Assembly: GCA_023436025.1 (NCBI GenBank) | Contig: JAEZKX010000348.1 | Location: 1 to 7,034 of the forward strand | DNA: 7,034 nt | Reading direction: 5' to 3' | Origin: Pseudomonadota bacterium | GTDB lineage: Bacteria > Pseudomonadota > Gammaproteobacteria > Burkholderiales > Burkholderiaceae_C | Shown: positions 1 through 5,397 of the stretch, piece after piece | Numbering within the stretch: position 1 is the first letter of the stretch | How the letters are laid out: every line of letters begins with the position of its first letter | Notes under the pieces: generated by a model | Databases searched by the model: none | What the model was told of the DNA's origin: nothing | What the model saw: only the letters and a program-made list of their open reading frames with translations | Position numbers and translations under genes: made by a program

Positions 1-419
1 GCGCACCGCGTCCGCCCGCGCCGCCGGCGCCCGCGGCCGCACCCGAGGACGAACTGGCCTTCGCCTGGCCCACGGCCAGCACCAGCATCATCGCCGGCTT
101 CGACGAGCAGAAGAACAAGGGCATCGACATCGCCGGACGCGCCGGCGATCCCGTGCTGGCGGCGGCGGATGGCCGCGTGGTCTATGCCGGCGCCGGCCTG
201 CGCGGCTACGGCAACCTCATCATCCTGAAGCACAACAACACCTACCTCACGGCCTATGCCCACAACCAGTCGCTGCTGGTGAAGGAAGACCAGTCCGTGC
301 GCCGGGGCCAGAAGATCGCGGAGATGGGGTCCACCGACGCCGACCGCGTCAAGCTGCACTTCGAGATCCGCCGGCAGGGCAAGCCGGTCGACCCTGCCCG
401 GTACCTGGCACCGAGGTAG
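1..419 (+). CDS. nlpD: NlpD-like murein hydrolase activator (LytM/M23 domain), 3' part only
   Basis: The 5' end lies off the window; the reading frame is open from base 3 and stops at TAG 417-419. The visible part is a Pro/Ala-rich linker (about residues 1-14) followed by a complete LytM/M23 peptidase fold. Core stretches GIDIAG, ADGRVVYAG, GYGNLIILKHN, YAHN and LHFEIR closely match E. coli NlpD. Active M23 enzymes carry HxGxD and HxH zinc ligands. Here the first His is Asn (codon 114-116) and the first His of HxH is Lys (351-353); only Asp (126-128) and the last His (357-359) remain. That is the degenerate pattern of NlpD/EnvC activators, which stimulate periplasmic amidases (AmiC for NlpD) during cell separation rather than cutting peptidoglycan. 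The signal peptide/lipobox and LysM domain expected upstream are not visible. The position directly before rpoS is the classical beta/gammaproteobacterial order and supports the call. Confidence 0.93.
   Translation, partial: APRPPAPPAPAAAPEDELAFAWPTASTSIIAGFDEQKNKGIDIAGRAGDPVLAAADGRVVYAGAGLRGYGNLIILKHNNTYLTAYAHNQSLLVKEDQSVRRGQKIAEMGSTDADRVKLHFEIRRQGKPVDPARYLAPR
413..416 (+). promoter_or_regulatory. Ribosome binding site of rpoS
   Basis: GAGG lies five bases before the rpoS ATG and overlaps the last codons of nlpD. With only two bases between the nlpD stop and the rpoS start, translation of rpoS is probably coupled to nlpD on readthrough transcripts. In enterobacteria an rpoS promoter lies inside nlpD; no such promoter can be picked out with confidence in the 419 bases seen here. 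Confidence 0.6.
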
Positions 420-421
420 CC

Positions 422-1477
422 ATGGCGCGCCGCAACGGGTCCGGTCCCGCGACGCCCCAGGGCGCCCGGCCCGACGCGGACAGGCCCGTTGCCGATGAGC
501 ACGAAAGCGGCGCGGCCGCAGGCGCCGCCGACGTGCGCGCGCGGCATGGGCGAGACGGGCGAGAAGAGCGGGATGCGCGAGACGGTCGCGACGAGCGCGC
601 CGATCTCGCCGGCGAATCCAGCGACACGCTCACCCTCTACCTGCGCGACGTGCGCCGCACGACGCTGTTCAGCGCCGAAGAGGAGTTCGAGACCGCCACC
701 CGCGCGCGCGCCGGCGACTTCGCCGCGCGCCAGTCGATGATCGAGCACAACCTGCGGCTGGTGGTGAGCATCGCCAAGGGCTACCTCGGGCGCGGCGTGC
801 CGCTGTCGGACCTGATCGAGGAGGGCAACCTCGGTCTGATGCACGCCATCGACAAGTTCGAGCCCGAGCGCGGCTTCCGCTTCTCCACCTACGCCACCTG
901 GTGGATCCGCCAGTCGGTGGAGCGCGCGGTGATGAACCAGGGCCGGGTGATCCGCCTGCCGGTGCACGTGGTGCGCGAGCTGCAGCAGGTGCTGCGGGCG
1001 CGCCGCATGCTGGAGAACGATCCGGTCTTCGCGGCCAGGCGCAAGGGTGTCGACGGCGACGGCGTGCGGGTGGAGGACGTCGCGGCGCTGCTGGGGCGCG
1101 AGGTGCAGGAGGTGGCGCAGCTGCTGGCCCTGGCCGAGACGCCCAAGTCGCTCGACGCGGCGGTCGACCGCGGCGACGAGCAGCACACCCTGGGCGACTT
1201 CCTCGCCGACGAGCTGACGCCCGATCCCACCGGCGCGATGCAGGACCGCGAGGTCGAGCGCCTGCTGGCCACCTGGCTGGACGCGCTGTCGCAGCGCGAG
1301 AAGGAAGTGCTGGAGGGCCGCTTCGGCCTGCACGACCGCGAGCCCGAGACGCTGGAGGTCCTGAGCGATCGCCTGGGCCTCACGCGCGAGCGGGTGCGGC
1401 AGATCCAGAACGAGGCCTTGTCGAAGCTCAAGCGGCAGATGGCGCGCAGCGGGATCGACAAGGAAGCCTTGTTGTGA
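422..1477 (+). CDS. rpoS: RNA polymerase sigma factor RpoS (sigma-38)
   Basis: A 351-residue group 2 sigma-70 family protein, the master regulator of stationary phase and general stress. Region 1.2 is near residues 68-100. Region 2 (about 103-172) contains SNLRLVV-like HNLRLVVSIAKGYLGRG, DLIEEGNLGLMHAIDKFEP and the -10 reading FRFSTYATWWIRQSVERAV. Region 3 spans about 180-265 and region 4 about 277-337, with the helix-turn-helix LGLTRERVRQIQNEALSKLK for the -35 element. The ATG at 422 is backed by GAGG and leaves two bases after nlpD. Compared with E. coli (330 aa) it has an Arg/Asp/Gly-rich N-terminal stretch (about residues 38-62, repeated RDGR/RDER) and about 10 extra residues in region 3 (near 200-215). 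E. coli Lys173, the RssB-recognition residue, aligns with Arg185 here. RpoS rather than RpoH or RpoD is supported by nlpD synteny, length and the lack of region 1.1. Confidence is high. Confidence 0.96.
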   Translation: MARRNGSGPATPQGARPDADRPVADEHESGAAAGAADVRARHGRDGREERDARDGRDERADLAGESSDTLTLYLRDVRRTTLFSAEEEFETATRARAGDFAARQSMIEHNLRLVVSIAKGYLGRGVPLSDLIEEGNLGLMHAIDKFEPERGFRFSTYATWWIRQSVERAVMNQGRVIRLPVHVVRELQQVLRARRMLENDPVFAARRKGVDGDGVRVEDVAALLGREVQEVAQLLALAETPKSLDAAVDRGDEQHTLGDFLADELTPDPTGAMQDREVERLLATWLDALSQREKEVLEGRFGLHDREPETLEVLSDRLGLTRERVRQIQNEALSKLKRQMARSGIDKEALL

Positions 1478-1489
1478 CATGCATGTCAC
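1474..1489. repeat. Perfect 16-bp palindrome across the rpoS stop codon
   Basis: GTGACATGCATGTCAC is its own reverse complement over all 16 bases, and it contains the rpoS TGA (1475-1477). It abuts the next hairpin, sharing base 1489. A perfect 16-bp dyad suggests a dimeric DNA-binding protein site or one end of an interspersed repeat. In RNA it could form only a short stem because there is no spacer. Function unknown. Confidence 0.6.
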
Positions 1490-1509
1490 CTTCCCCCTCG
1501 GGGGGAAGG
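1489..1509 (+). terminator. GC-rich perfect hairpin after rpoS, possible terminator or repeat
   Basis: Nine-base arms CCTTCCCCC (1489-1497) and GGGGGAAGG (1501-1509) pair perfectly around a TCG loop. The placement 11 bases after the rpoS stop suits transcript termination or 3'-end protection. However, the bases that follow (CCGGGATGGGGGG) have no T-tract, so a standard intrinsic terminator is doubtful. The hairpin plus following GGGATGGGG resembles an intergenic motif I recall as common in Burkholderiales genomes; this is memory, not a search result. Confidence 0.4.
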
Positions 1510-1531
1510 CCGGGATGGGGGGTTCCTGAGA

Positions 1532-1545
1532 CGGCCCTTGGGCCG
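1532..1545. repeat. Short inverted repeat in the rpoS-exonuclease spacer
   Basis: CGGCCC (1532-1537) and GGGCCG (1540-1545) are perfect arms around TT. The two-base loop makes an RNA hairpin tight unless an inner pair opens. It is the third of four inverted repeats in the 97-bp spacer. Confidence 0.4.
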
Positions 1546-1551
1546 GAGTAT

Positions 1552-1574
1552 GGGGCCACTGGTACAGTGGCTCC
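1552..1574 (+). promoter_or_regulatory. Hairpin/dyad directly against the exonuclease start, overlapping a putative -10
   Basis: Arms GGGGCCACTG (1552-1561) and CAGTGGCTCC (1565-1574) pair over 10 positions (nine Watson-Crick, one G-U at 1554/1572) around a GTA loop. The last base of the dyad touches the ATG at 1575. The hexamer TACAGT (1563-1568) sits in the right half, so the dyad could be a DNA operator over the -10 of a leaderless promoter. If transcripts start further upstream, it could instead be an RNA stem beside the start codon. There is no Shine-Dalgarno in this stretch. TTGGGC (1538-1543) is a possible but weak -35 at 19-bp spacing. Confidence 0.45.
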
Positions 1575-2372
1575 ATGCCCTGGCCCGTTCTCGTCTTCGA
1601 CATCGAATCCATCCCCGACATCCACGGCCTGCGCCTGCTGCGCGACGCCCCGCCCGAGATGGACGACGCCCAGGTCTACGCCGCCTGGGCGGAGGAGCGC
1701 AAGGAGAAGGGCCAGAGCGACTTCATGCCGCTGCACCTGCAGCGCGTGCTGGTGATCAGCTGCGTGTTCCGCAATGCCGAAGGCCTGCGCGTGCACTCCT
1801 TCGTCGACCGCGACGACCGCAGCGAGAGCCGCATCATCCAGACCTTCTTCAATGCGCTCGACAAGCACGTGCCGCAGCTGGTGAGCTGGAACGGCGGCGG
1901 CTTTGACCTGCCGGTGCTGCATTACCGCGGCCTGCGGCACGGCGTCAGCGCCGACCGCTACTGGTGCATGGGTGAAGGCGGCGGCGCCGACGACCGCGAG
2001 TTCAAGTGGAACAACTACATCAGCCGCTACCACATGCGCCACCTGGACCTGATGGACCTGCTGGCCATGTACCAGCCGCGCGCGGCCGCGCCCATGGATG
2101 CCATGGCCAAGCTGTGCGGCTTCCCCGGCAAGCTGGGCATGGACGGCTCGCAGGTCTTCAATGCCTACCGCGCCGGCCAGCTGGAGGACATCCGCCGCTA
2201 CTGCGAGACGGACGTGATGAACACCTACCTGCTGTATTGCCGCTTCCAGAAGATGCGCTGCGGCTTCACCGAAGCCGAGTACGAGCAGGAGATCGCCTTC
2301 GTGAAGCAGACGCTGGGCGCGCTCGCGCCGGACGAGCCGCATTGGCAGGAGTACCTGGCGGCGTGGCGTTGA
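1575..2372 (+). CDS. Predicted 3'-5' exonuclease, PolB-like (DNA_polB_exo2 type)
   Basis: A 265-residue RNase H-like exonuclease of the DEDD superfamily, related to the proofreading domain of family B DNA polymerases but without any polymerase domain. All metal-binding motifs are visible: Exo I with D9 and E11 (FDIESIPD), Exo II with D111 (SWNGGGFDLPVL), and Exo III with Y209-x3-D213 (YCETDV), which makes it DEDDy type. The family-typical HLDLMDLL segment lies at about 156-163. The protein should be cytoplasmic; two-metal-ion hydrolysis from 3' ends is expected, but substrate and pathway are not established for these stand-alone proteins. The start at 1575 puts the beta-strand VLVFDIES at the N-terminus as the fold requires; no Shine-Dalgarno is present. 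It follows rpoS by 97 bp on the same strand, apparently with its own promoter. Confidence 0.88.
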   Translation: MPWPVLVFDIESIPDIHGLRLLRDAPPEMDDAQVYAAWAEERKEKGQSDFMPLHLQRVLVISCVFRNAEGLRVHSFVDRDDRSESRIIQTFFNALDKHVPQLVSWNGGGFDLPVLHYRGLRHGVSADRYWCMGEGGGADDREFKWNNYISRYHMRHLDLMDLLAMYQPRAAAPMDAMAKLCGFPGKLGMDGSQVFNAYRAGQLEDIRRYCETDVMNTYLLYCRFQKMRCGFTEAEYEQEIAFVKQTLGALAPDEPHWQEYLAAWR

Positions 2373-2527
2373 GCCCGCTGGCGCGCCCGCTGCGGGCGCA
2401 CGCCCTGGGACCCCGCCAGCCTGCGTAGGGTGTGCGCGCGAAGCGGGGCGCGCCATCACCCTTCGACGATGGCAGGGTGTGTCCACCACGCAGCGGGCGC
2501 ACCACCCGCACCTGCGAAAATCCCCCC
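2373..2527. repeat. Repeat-rich intergenic spacer before rlmD
   Basis: No gene is credible here. GCGCCCGC (2383-2390) and GCGGGCGC (2392-2399) form a palindrome right after the exonuclease stop. GCGCCCGCTGCG (2383-2394) is also the exact reverse complement of CGCAGCGGGCGC (2489-2500), so 12-bp arms flank most of the spacer. Between them AGGGTG occurs at 2427-2432 and 2474-2479, and CACCCT at 2457-2462 can pair with either copy, giving two mutually exclusive stems. The segment from CGTAGGGTG through GCGAAGCG to CACCCT has the look of an interspersed intergenic repeat. A further CGCAGCGGGCGCA copy lies at 3930-3942. Confidence 0.5.
2516..2521 (+). promoter_or_regulatory. Putative -10 element of a leaderless rlmD promoter
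   Basis: GAAAAT, preceded by TGC, lies six bases (all C) before the rlmD ATG. A start point 6-7 bases downstream of a -10 would coincide with the ATG itself. No Shine-Dalgarno is present in the run of C. No convincing -35 is visible. Confidence 0.4.
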
Positions 2528-3919
2528 ATGACAGAAGAAAAGCAGCCACCCGAAGGTTGGCTGGAGATCGAATCGCTCGACATCGATGCCCAGGGTGTGG
2601 CGCGGCGCCCGGACGGCAAGGTGGTGTTCGTCGACGGCGCGCTGCCGGGCGAATGGGTCACGGCCAACATCCACCGCAAGAAGAACAACTGGGAGCAAGG
2701 CACGCTCACCGCCATCGCGCGCGAGTCGTCGCAGCGCGTGCGCCCGCGCTGCCCGCACTTCGGCCTGCACGAGGGCGCCTGCGGCGGCTGCAAGATGCAG
2801 CACCTGCACGCAAGCGCCCAGGTCGCCATCAAGCAGCGCGTGCTGGAGGACAACCTCTGGCACCTGGGCAAGGTCAGGCCCGGGCAGATCCTGCCCGCCA
2901 TCGACGGTCCCACCTGGGGCTACCGCTGGCGCGCGCGTTTCTCGGTGCGCCACGTGCGCAAGAAGGGCGCGGTGCTGGTGGGCTTCCACGAGCGCAAGAG
3001 CCGCTACGTCGCCGATATCCGTGAATGCCACGTGGTGCCGCCGCACGTCAGCGCGCTGCTGCTGCCGCTGCGCGCGCTGATCGGGTCCATGGATGCCATC
3101 GAGACCTGCCCGCAGATCGAGCTGGCCGTAGGCGACCGGGTGACGGCCCTGGTGCTTCGGCACCTGGAGCCCCTCAGCGCAGGCGACCTGTCCAAGTTGC
3201 GCGCCTTCGCGGCCGAGCACCCCGGCGTGCAGTGGTGGCTGCAGCCCAAGGGCCCCGACACCGTGCGCCTGCTGGACGAAGGCGGCGGGCCGCTGACCTA
3301 TGCGCTGCCGGAGTTCGGCATCACCATGCCGTTCCGGCCCACCGACTTCACGCAGGTCAATCCGCACATCAACCGGGTGCTGGTCGAGCGTGCCGTGCGT
3401 TTGCTCGATCCGCAGCGCGACGAGCGCGTGATCGACTGGTTCTGCGGCCTGGGCAACTTCACGCTGCCGCTGGCCACGCGCGCCGGCGAGGTGCTGGGCA
3501 TCGAGGGCAGCGAGGCGCTGGTGGCGCGCTCGCGCGAGAACTACGCGCGCAACCAGGCCGGCCGCGCGGCGCCGCTGGCGCCTACCTCCTTCCAGGCGCG
3601 CAACCTGTTCGAGATGACGCCCCAGCAGCTGGTGGCCGACGGCACAGCGCAGCGCTGGCTGGTGGACCCGCCGCGCGAGGGCGCCTTCGCCCTGGCCAAG
3701 GCGCTGGCCGACCTGCAGCAGGATCCGGCTCTGCGCACCGGCGGCTGGATGCCGCCGCGGCGCATCGTCTACGTCAGCTGCAACCCGGCCACGCTGGCGC
3801 GCGACGCCGGCCTGCTGGTGCACCAGGCGGGCTATGCCTGCACCATGGCCGGCGTGGTCAACATGTTTCCGCACACCGCGCACGTGGAATCGATCGCGGT
3901 GTTCGAGCGCGACCGGTAG
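2528..3919 (+). CDS. rlmD: 23S rRNA (uracil(1939)-C(5))-methyltransferase RlmD
   Basis: A 463-residue SAM-dependent RNA m5U methyltransferase of the TrmA/RumA family; RlmD makes m5U1939 (E. coli numbering) in 23S rRNA. A TRAM RNA-binding domain spans about residues 10-65. Four cysteines expected to hold a [4Fe-4S] cluster are C75, C85, C88 (CPHFGLHEGACGGC) and C167 (REC). The Rossmann domain begins with VIDWFCGLGNFTLPL (301-315). DPPREG is at 380-385, the nucleophilic cysteine is C418 in YVSCNPATL, and the general-base Glu is E454 in HVESIAVFE. All key residues are present. The ATG at 2528 is preferred to an in-frame ATG at 2432: the 32 extra residues encode spacer repeat sequence and precede the TRAM domain. 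The four-Cys set and length favour RlmD over RlmC or TrmA. The gene ends 29 bases before a strong terminator. Confidence 0.94.
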   Translation: MTEEKQPPEGWLEIESLDIDAQGVARRPDGKVVFVDGALPGEWVTANIHRKKNNWEQGTLTAIARESSQRVRPRCPHFGLHEGACGGCKMQHLHASAQVAIKQRVLEDNLWHLGKVRPGQILPAIDGPTWGYRWRARFSVRHVRKKGAVLVGFHERKSRYVADIRECHVVPPHVSALLLPLRALIGSMDAIETCPQIELAVGDRVTALVLRHLEPLSAGDLSKLRAFAAEHPGVQWWLQPKGPDTVRLLDEGGGPLTYALPEFGITMPFRPTDFTQVNPHINRVLVERAVRLLDPQRDERVIDWFCGLGNFTLPLATRAGEVLGIEGSEALVARSRENYARNQAGRAAPLAPTSFQARNLFEMTPQQLVADGTAQRWLVDPPREGAFALAKALADLQQDPALRTGGWMPPRRIVYVSCNPATLARDAGLLVHQAGYACTMAGVVNMFPHTAHVESIAVFERDR

Positions 3920-3948
3920 GCCGTGCTCGCGCAGCGGGCGCAGCATTG

Positions 3949-3974
3949 AAAAAGGGCCCCGCGGGGCCCTTTTT
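3949..3974. terminator. Bidirectional intrinsic terminator between rlmD and the yccA-like gene
   Basis: AAAAAGGGCCCC (3949-3960) and GGGGCCCTTTTT (3963-3974) are perfect 12-base arms around GC; opening one pair gives a CGCG tetraloop. The GC-rich core is followed by five T on each strand, so it should stop transcription of rlmD (plus) and of the convergent membrane protein gene (minus, stop codon at 3993-3995). It is the only clear intrinsic terminator in the window. Confidence 0.9.
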
Positions 3975-3992
3975 GCATGGAGAACGCGCGCT

Positions 3993-4688
3993 TCAGTCGT
4001 CGCCCGAGGTGATGCCCAGGAGGATCAGCAGGCTCTGGAACACGTTGAAGACGTCCAGGTAGAGCGCCAGGGTGGCCGAGATGTAGTTGGTTTCGCCGCC
4101 GTCGACGATGCGCTTGAGGTCGTACAGCATGTACATGCTGAAGACGCCGATGGCCAGCGTGCTGATCACCAGCATGCCCATCGACGAGCCGACGAACACG
4201 TTGATGATGGCGCCCACCATGATCACCAGCGCGCCGGCGAACAGCCACTTGCCCATGCCGGACAGGTCGCGCTTGATCACGCTCGACAGCGTGGCCATCA
4301 CGAAGAACACGGCCGCGGTGCCGCCGAAGGCGGTCATGACGATGCTGGTGCCGTTCTGCATGCCGAGGACCATCGCGAGCAGGCGCGACAGCATCAGGCC
4401 CATGAAGAAGGTGAAGCCCAGCAGCACCGGCACGCCGGCGGCGGAATCCTTGGTCTTCTGGATGGCGAACATGAAGCCGAAGGCGCCGGCCAGGAACACG
4501 ATCAGCCCGAGGCCGCCGCCGAGGCCGCGCGTGATGCCGGTGGCGACGCCCAGCCACGCCCCGAGCACGGTCGGGATCATGCTCAACGCCAGCAACCAGT
4601 AGGTGTTGCGCAACACGCGGTTGCGCTGCTCCTGCGCGACGGCCGTGCCGTAGCCCAGGCCGGGGGTGGTGCGGACTTGGTCGGTCAT
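3993..4688 (-). CDS. Bax inhibitor-1/YccA family membrane protein
   Basis: A 231-residue polytopic inner-membrane protein of the BI-1/TMBIM family. Hydrophobic segments at roughly 30-50, 57-76, 86-106, 116-133, 147-166, 171-189 and 205-225 give the seven-helix topology. Family marks are the late MLYDLKRIVDGGE (D190) and ALYLDVFNVFQSLLILLG (D212). These aspartates match the pair proposed to gate Ca2+/H+ in bacterial homologues such as YetJ. E. coli YccA (219 aa) instead is known as a modulator of the FtsH protease; which role applies here cannot be told from sequence. The ATG at 4688 is chosen because AGGAGAA precedes it by four bases. An in-frame start at 4769 would add 27 polar residues running through the promoter region. 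It is monocistronic, divergent from the HbpS-like gene and convergent with rlmD. Confidence 0.9.
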   Translation of the reverse strand: MTDQVRTTPGLGYGTAVAQEQRNRVLRNTYWLLALSMIPTVLGAWLGVATGITRGLGGGLGLIVFLAGAFGFMFAIQKTKDSAAGVPVLLGFTFFMGLMLSRLLAMVLGMQNGTSIVMTAFGGTAAVFFVMATLSSVIKRDLSGMGKWLFAGALVIMVGAIINVFVGSSMGMLVISTLAIGVFSMYMLYDLKRIVDGGETNYISATLALYLDVFNVFQSLLILLGITSGDD

Positions 4689-4692
4689 GCGG

Positions 4693-4699
4693 TTCTCCT
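4693..4699 (-). promoter_or_regulatory. Shine-Dalgarno of the yccA-like gene
   Basis: AGGAGAA on the minus strand, four bases before the ATG at 4688. It decides that start over the longer in-frame reading from 4769. Confidence 0.75.
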
Positions 4700-4726
4700 G
4701 TACCTTGTTGCCAATTGGACCGTCCC

Positions 4727-4757
4727 ATTCTAGAGTGGTTCCGCCCGAACCTGACAA
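4727..4757 (-). promoter_or_regulatory. Putative sigma-70 promoter of the yccA-like gene
   Basis: On the minus strand TTGTCA (4752-4757) and TAGAAT (4727-4732) are good -35 and -10 matches separated by 19 bp, slightly longer than the 17-bp optimum. Transcription would begin near 4720, leaving a leader of about 32 bases with the Shine-Dalgarno. Confidence 0.5.
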
Positions 4758-4802
4758 GCCCGTCAGCACGGGCGCCTTCCGCGGCGGCCCTGGGCCGACG
4801 TT

Positions 4803-4808
4803 TACACT
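4803..4808 (+). promoter_or_regulatory. Putative -10 element of a leaderless HbpS-like gene promoter
   Basis: TACACT lies eight bases before the ATG at 4817 with no Shine-Dalgarno in between (CCGTGCCG). A start point at or within two bases of the ATG is predicted. No clear -35 is visible. It is arranged divergently with the yccA-like promoter about 50 bp away. Confidence 0.45.
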
Positions 4809-4816
4809 CCGTGCCG

Positions 4817-5224
4817 ATGAAAACCAAGCCGACTCTGGAACTCGCCGACGTCAAGGCGATCGCCGCCGCCGCCGAAGCGGAAGCCATCAAGAACAACTGG
4901 GCCGTGACCATCGCCATCGTCGACGACGGCGGCCACCTGCTGTGGCTGCAGCGCCTCGACGGCGCCGCCCCCATCTCGGCGCAGATCGCACCGGCCAAGG
5001 CCCGCACCGCGGCGCTGGGCCAGCGCGAGAGCCGGGTCTACGAGGAAATGATCAATGGCGGCCGCGTGTCCTTCCTGAGCGCGCCGGGTCTGGAGGGCCT
5101 GCTCGAGGGCGGCGTGCCGATCCTGAAGGATGGCCAGTGCATCGGCGCCGTCGGCGTCAGCGGCGTGAAGTCCACCGAGGACGTGCAGATCGGCCGCGCC
5201 GGGATCGCGGCGCTGGGCCTGTAA
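4817..5224 (+). CDS. GlcG/HbpS family heme-binding-type protein
   Basis: A 135-residue single-domain protein of the HbpS/GlcG family (Pfam family 'haem-degrading', PF03928). Typical features are the N-terminal helix LADVKAIAAAAEAEAIKNNW, the strand VTIAIVDDGGHLLWLQRLDGA (30-50), PAKARTAALGQRES (59-72), GGVPILKDGQCIGAVGVSG (98-116) and the closing DVQIGRAGIAAL. Members include Streptomyces HbpS, an extracellular heme-sensing octamer, and the GlcG and PduO C-terminal domains, so heme binding is likely but not proven for this copy. There is no signal peptide, so a cytoplasmic location is expected. The ATG at 4817 is preferred over an in-frame start at 4715; the 34 extra residues cross the divergent promoter region and do not belong to the family fold. 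It converges on hemP of the tonB operon, which fits a heme role. Confidence 0.85.
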   Translation: MKTKPTLELADVKAIAAAAEAEAIKNNWAVTIAIVDDGGHLLWLQRLDGAAPISAQIAPAKARTAALGQRESRVYEEMINGGRVSFLSAPGLEGLLEGGVPILKDGQCIGAVGVSGVKSTEDVQIGRAGIAALGL

Positions 5225-5397
5225 GACTTCGGCGAGTACGCCTGCAAGCCAGGCTGTGCCTGCGCAGCGTGCACGCCGTGCAGCGCGCGCCCGTTCGCTG
5301 ATGCCCCTTGCGGGGGCGCTGGGATCTTGCGAGGCGTCATGGTGCGCTCGCCGCGCGCGAGCACACCCGACCGGGACCGGGGTGTGTGGCCCGCCCG
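5225..5397. other. Convergent intergenic region with weak hairpins, no gene seen
   Basis: The 173 bp between the HbpS-like gene and hemP hold only modest inverted repeats: GCCTG/CAGGC (5240-5244 and 5250-5254), GCCCC/GGGGC (5303-5307 and 5313-5317), and CACACCC/GGGTGTG (5362-5368 and 5380-5386). None has a T-tract on either strand, so no intrinsic terminator can be called for either convergent unit. No credible small ORF was seen. Confidence 0.5.

Noticed and set aside
1473..1490. CRP/FNR-type site in the palindrome at the rpoS stop
   Set aside because: The GTGA and TCAC half-sites are separated by 8 bases rather than the 6 of a CRP site, and the location at a gene end is unusual for activation.
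254..1621. 455-codon open frame on the minus strand across nlpD/rpoS
   Set aside because: Shadow of the high-GC plus-strand genes; its translation is low-complexity (H/A/R/L/Q-rich) and resembles no family, while rpoS on the other strand is unmistakable.
2432..2527. Upstream in-frame ATG that would lengthen RlmD by 32 residues
   Set aside because: The added residues come from the repeat-like spacer and precede the TRAM domain; the ATG at 2528 fits the family N-terminus.
1428..2549. 373-codon open frame antisense to the exonuclease
   Set aside because: Composition is typical of an antisense shadow and it runs through repeat-rich spacers at both ends.
2456..3946. 496-codon open frame antisense to rlmD
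   Set aside because: GC-driven shadow frame; rlmD has every catalytic and Fe-S residue on the plus strand.
3834..4733. 299-codon plus-strand open frame opposite the yccA-like gene
   Set aside because: His/Glu/Ala-rich shadow of a membrane protein gene, and it crosses the bidirectional terminator.
4715..4816. N-terminal extension of the HbpS-like protein by 34 residues
   Set aside because: It would translate the divergent promoter region; the extension has no signal-peptide character and is not part of the family fold.
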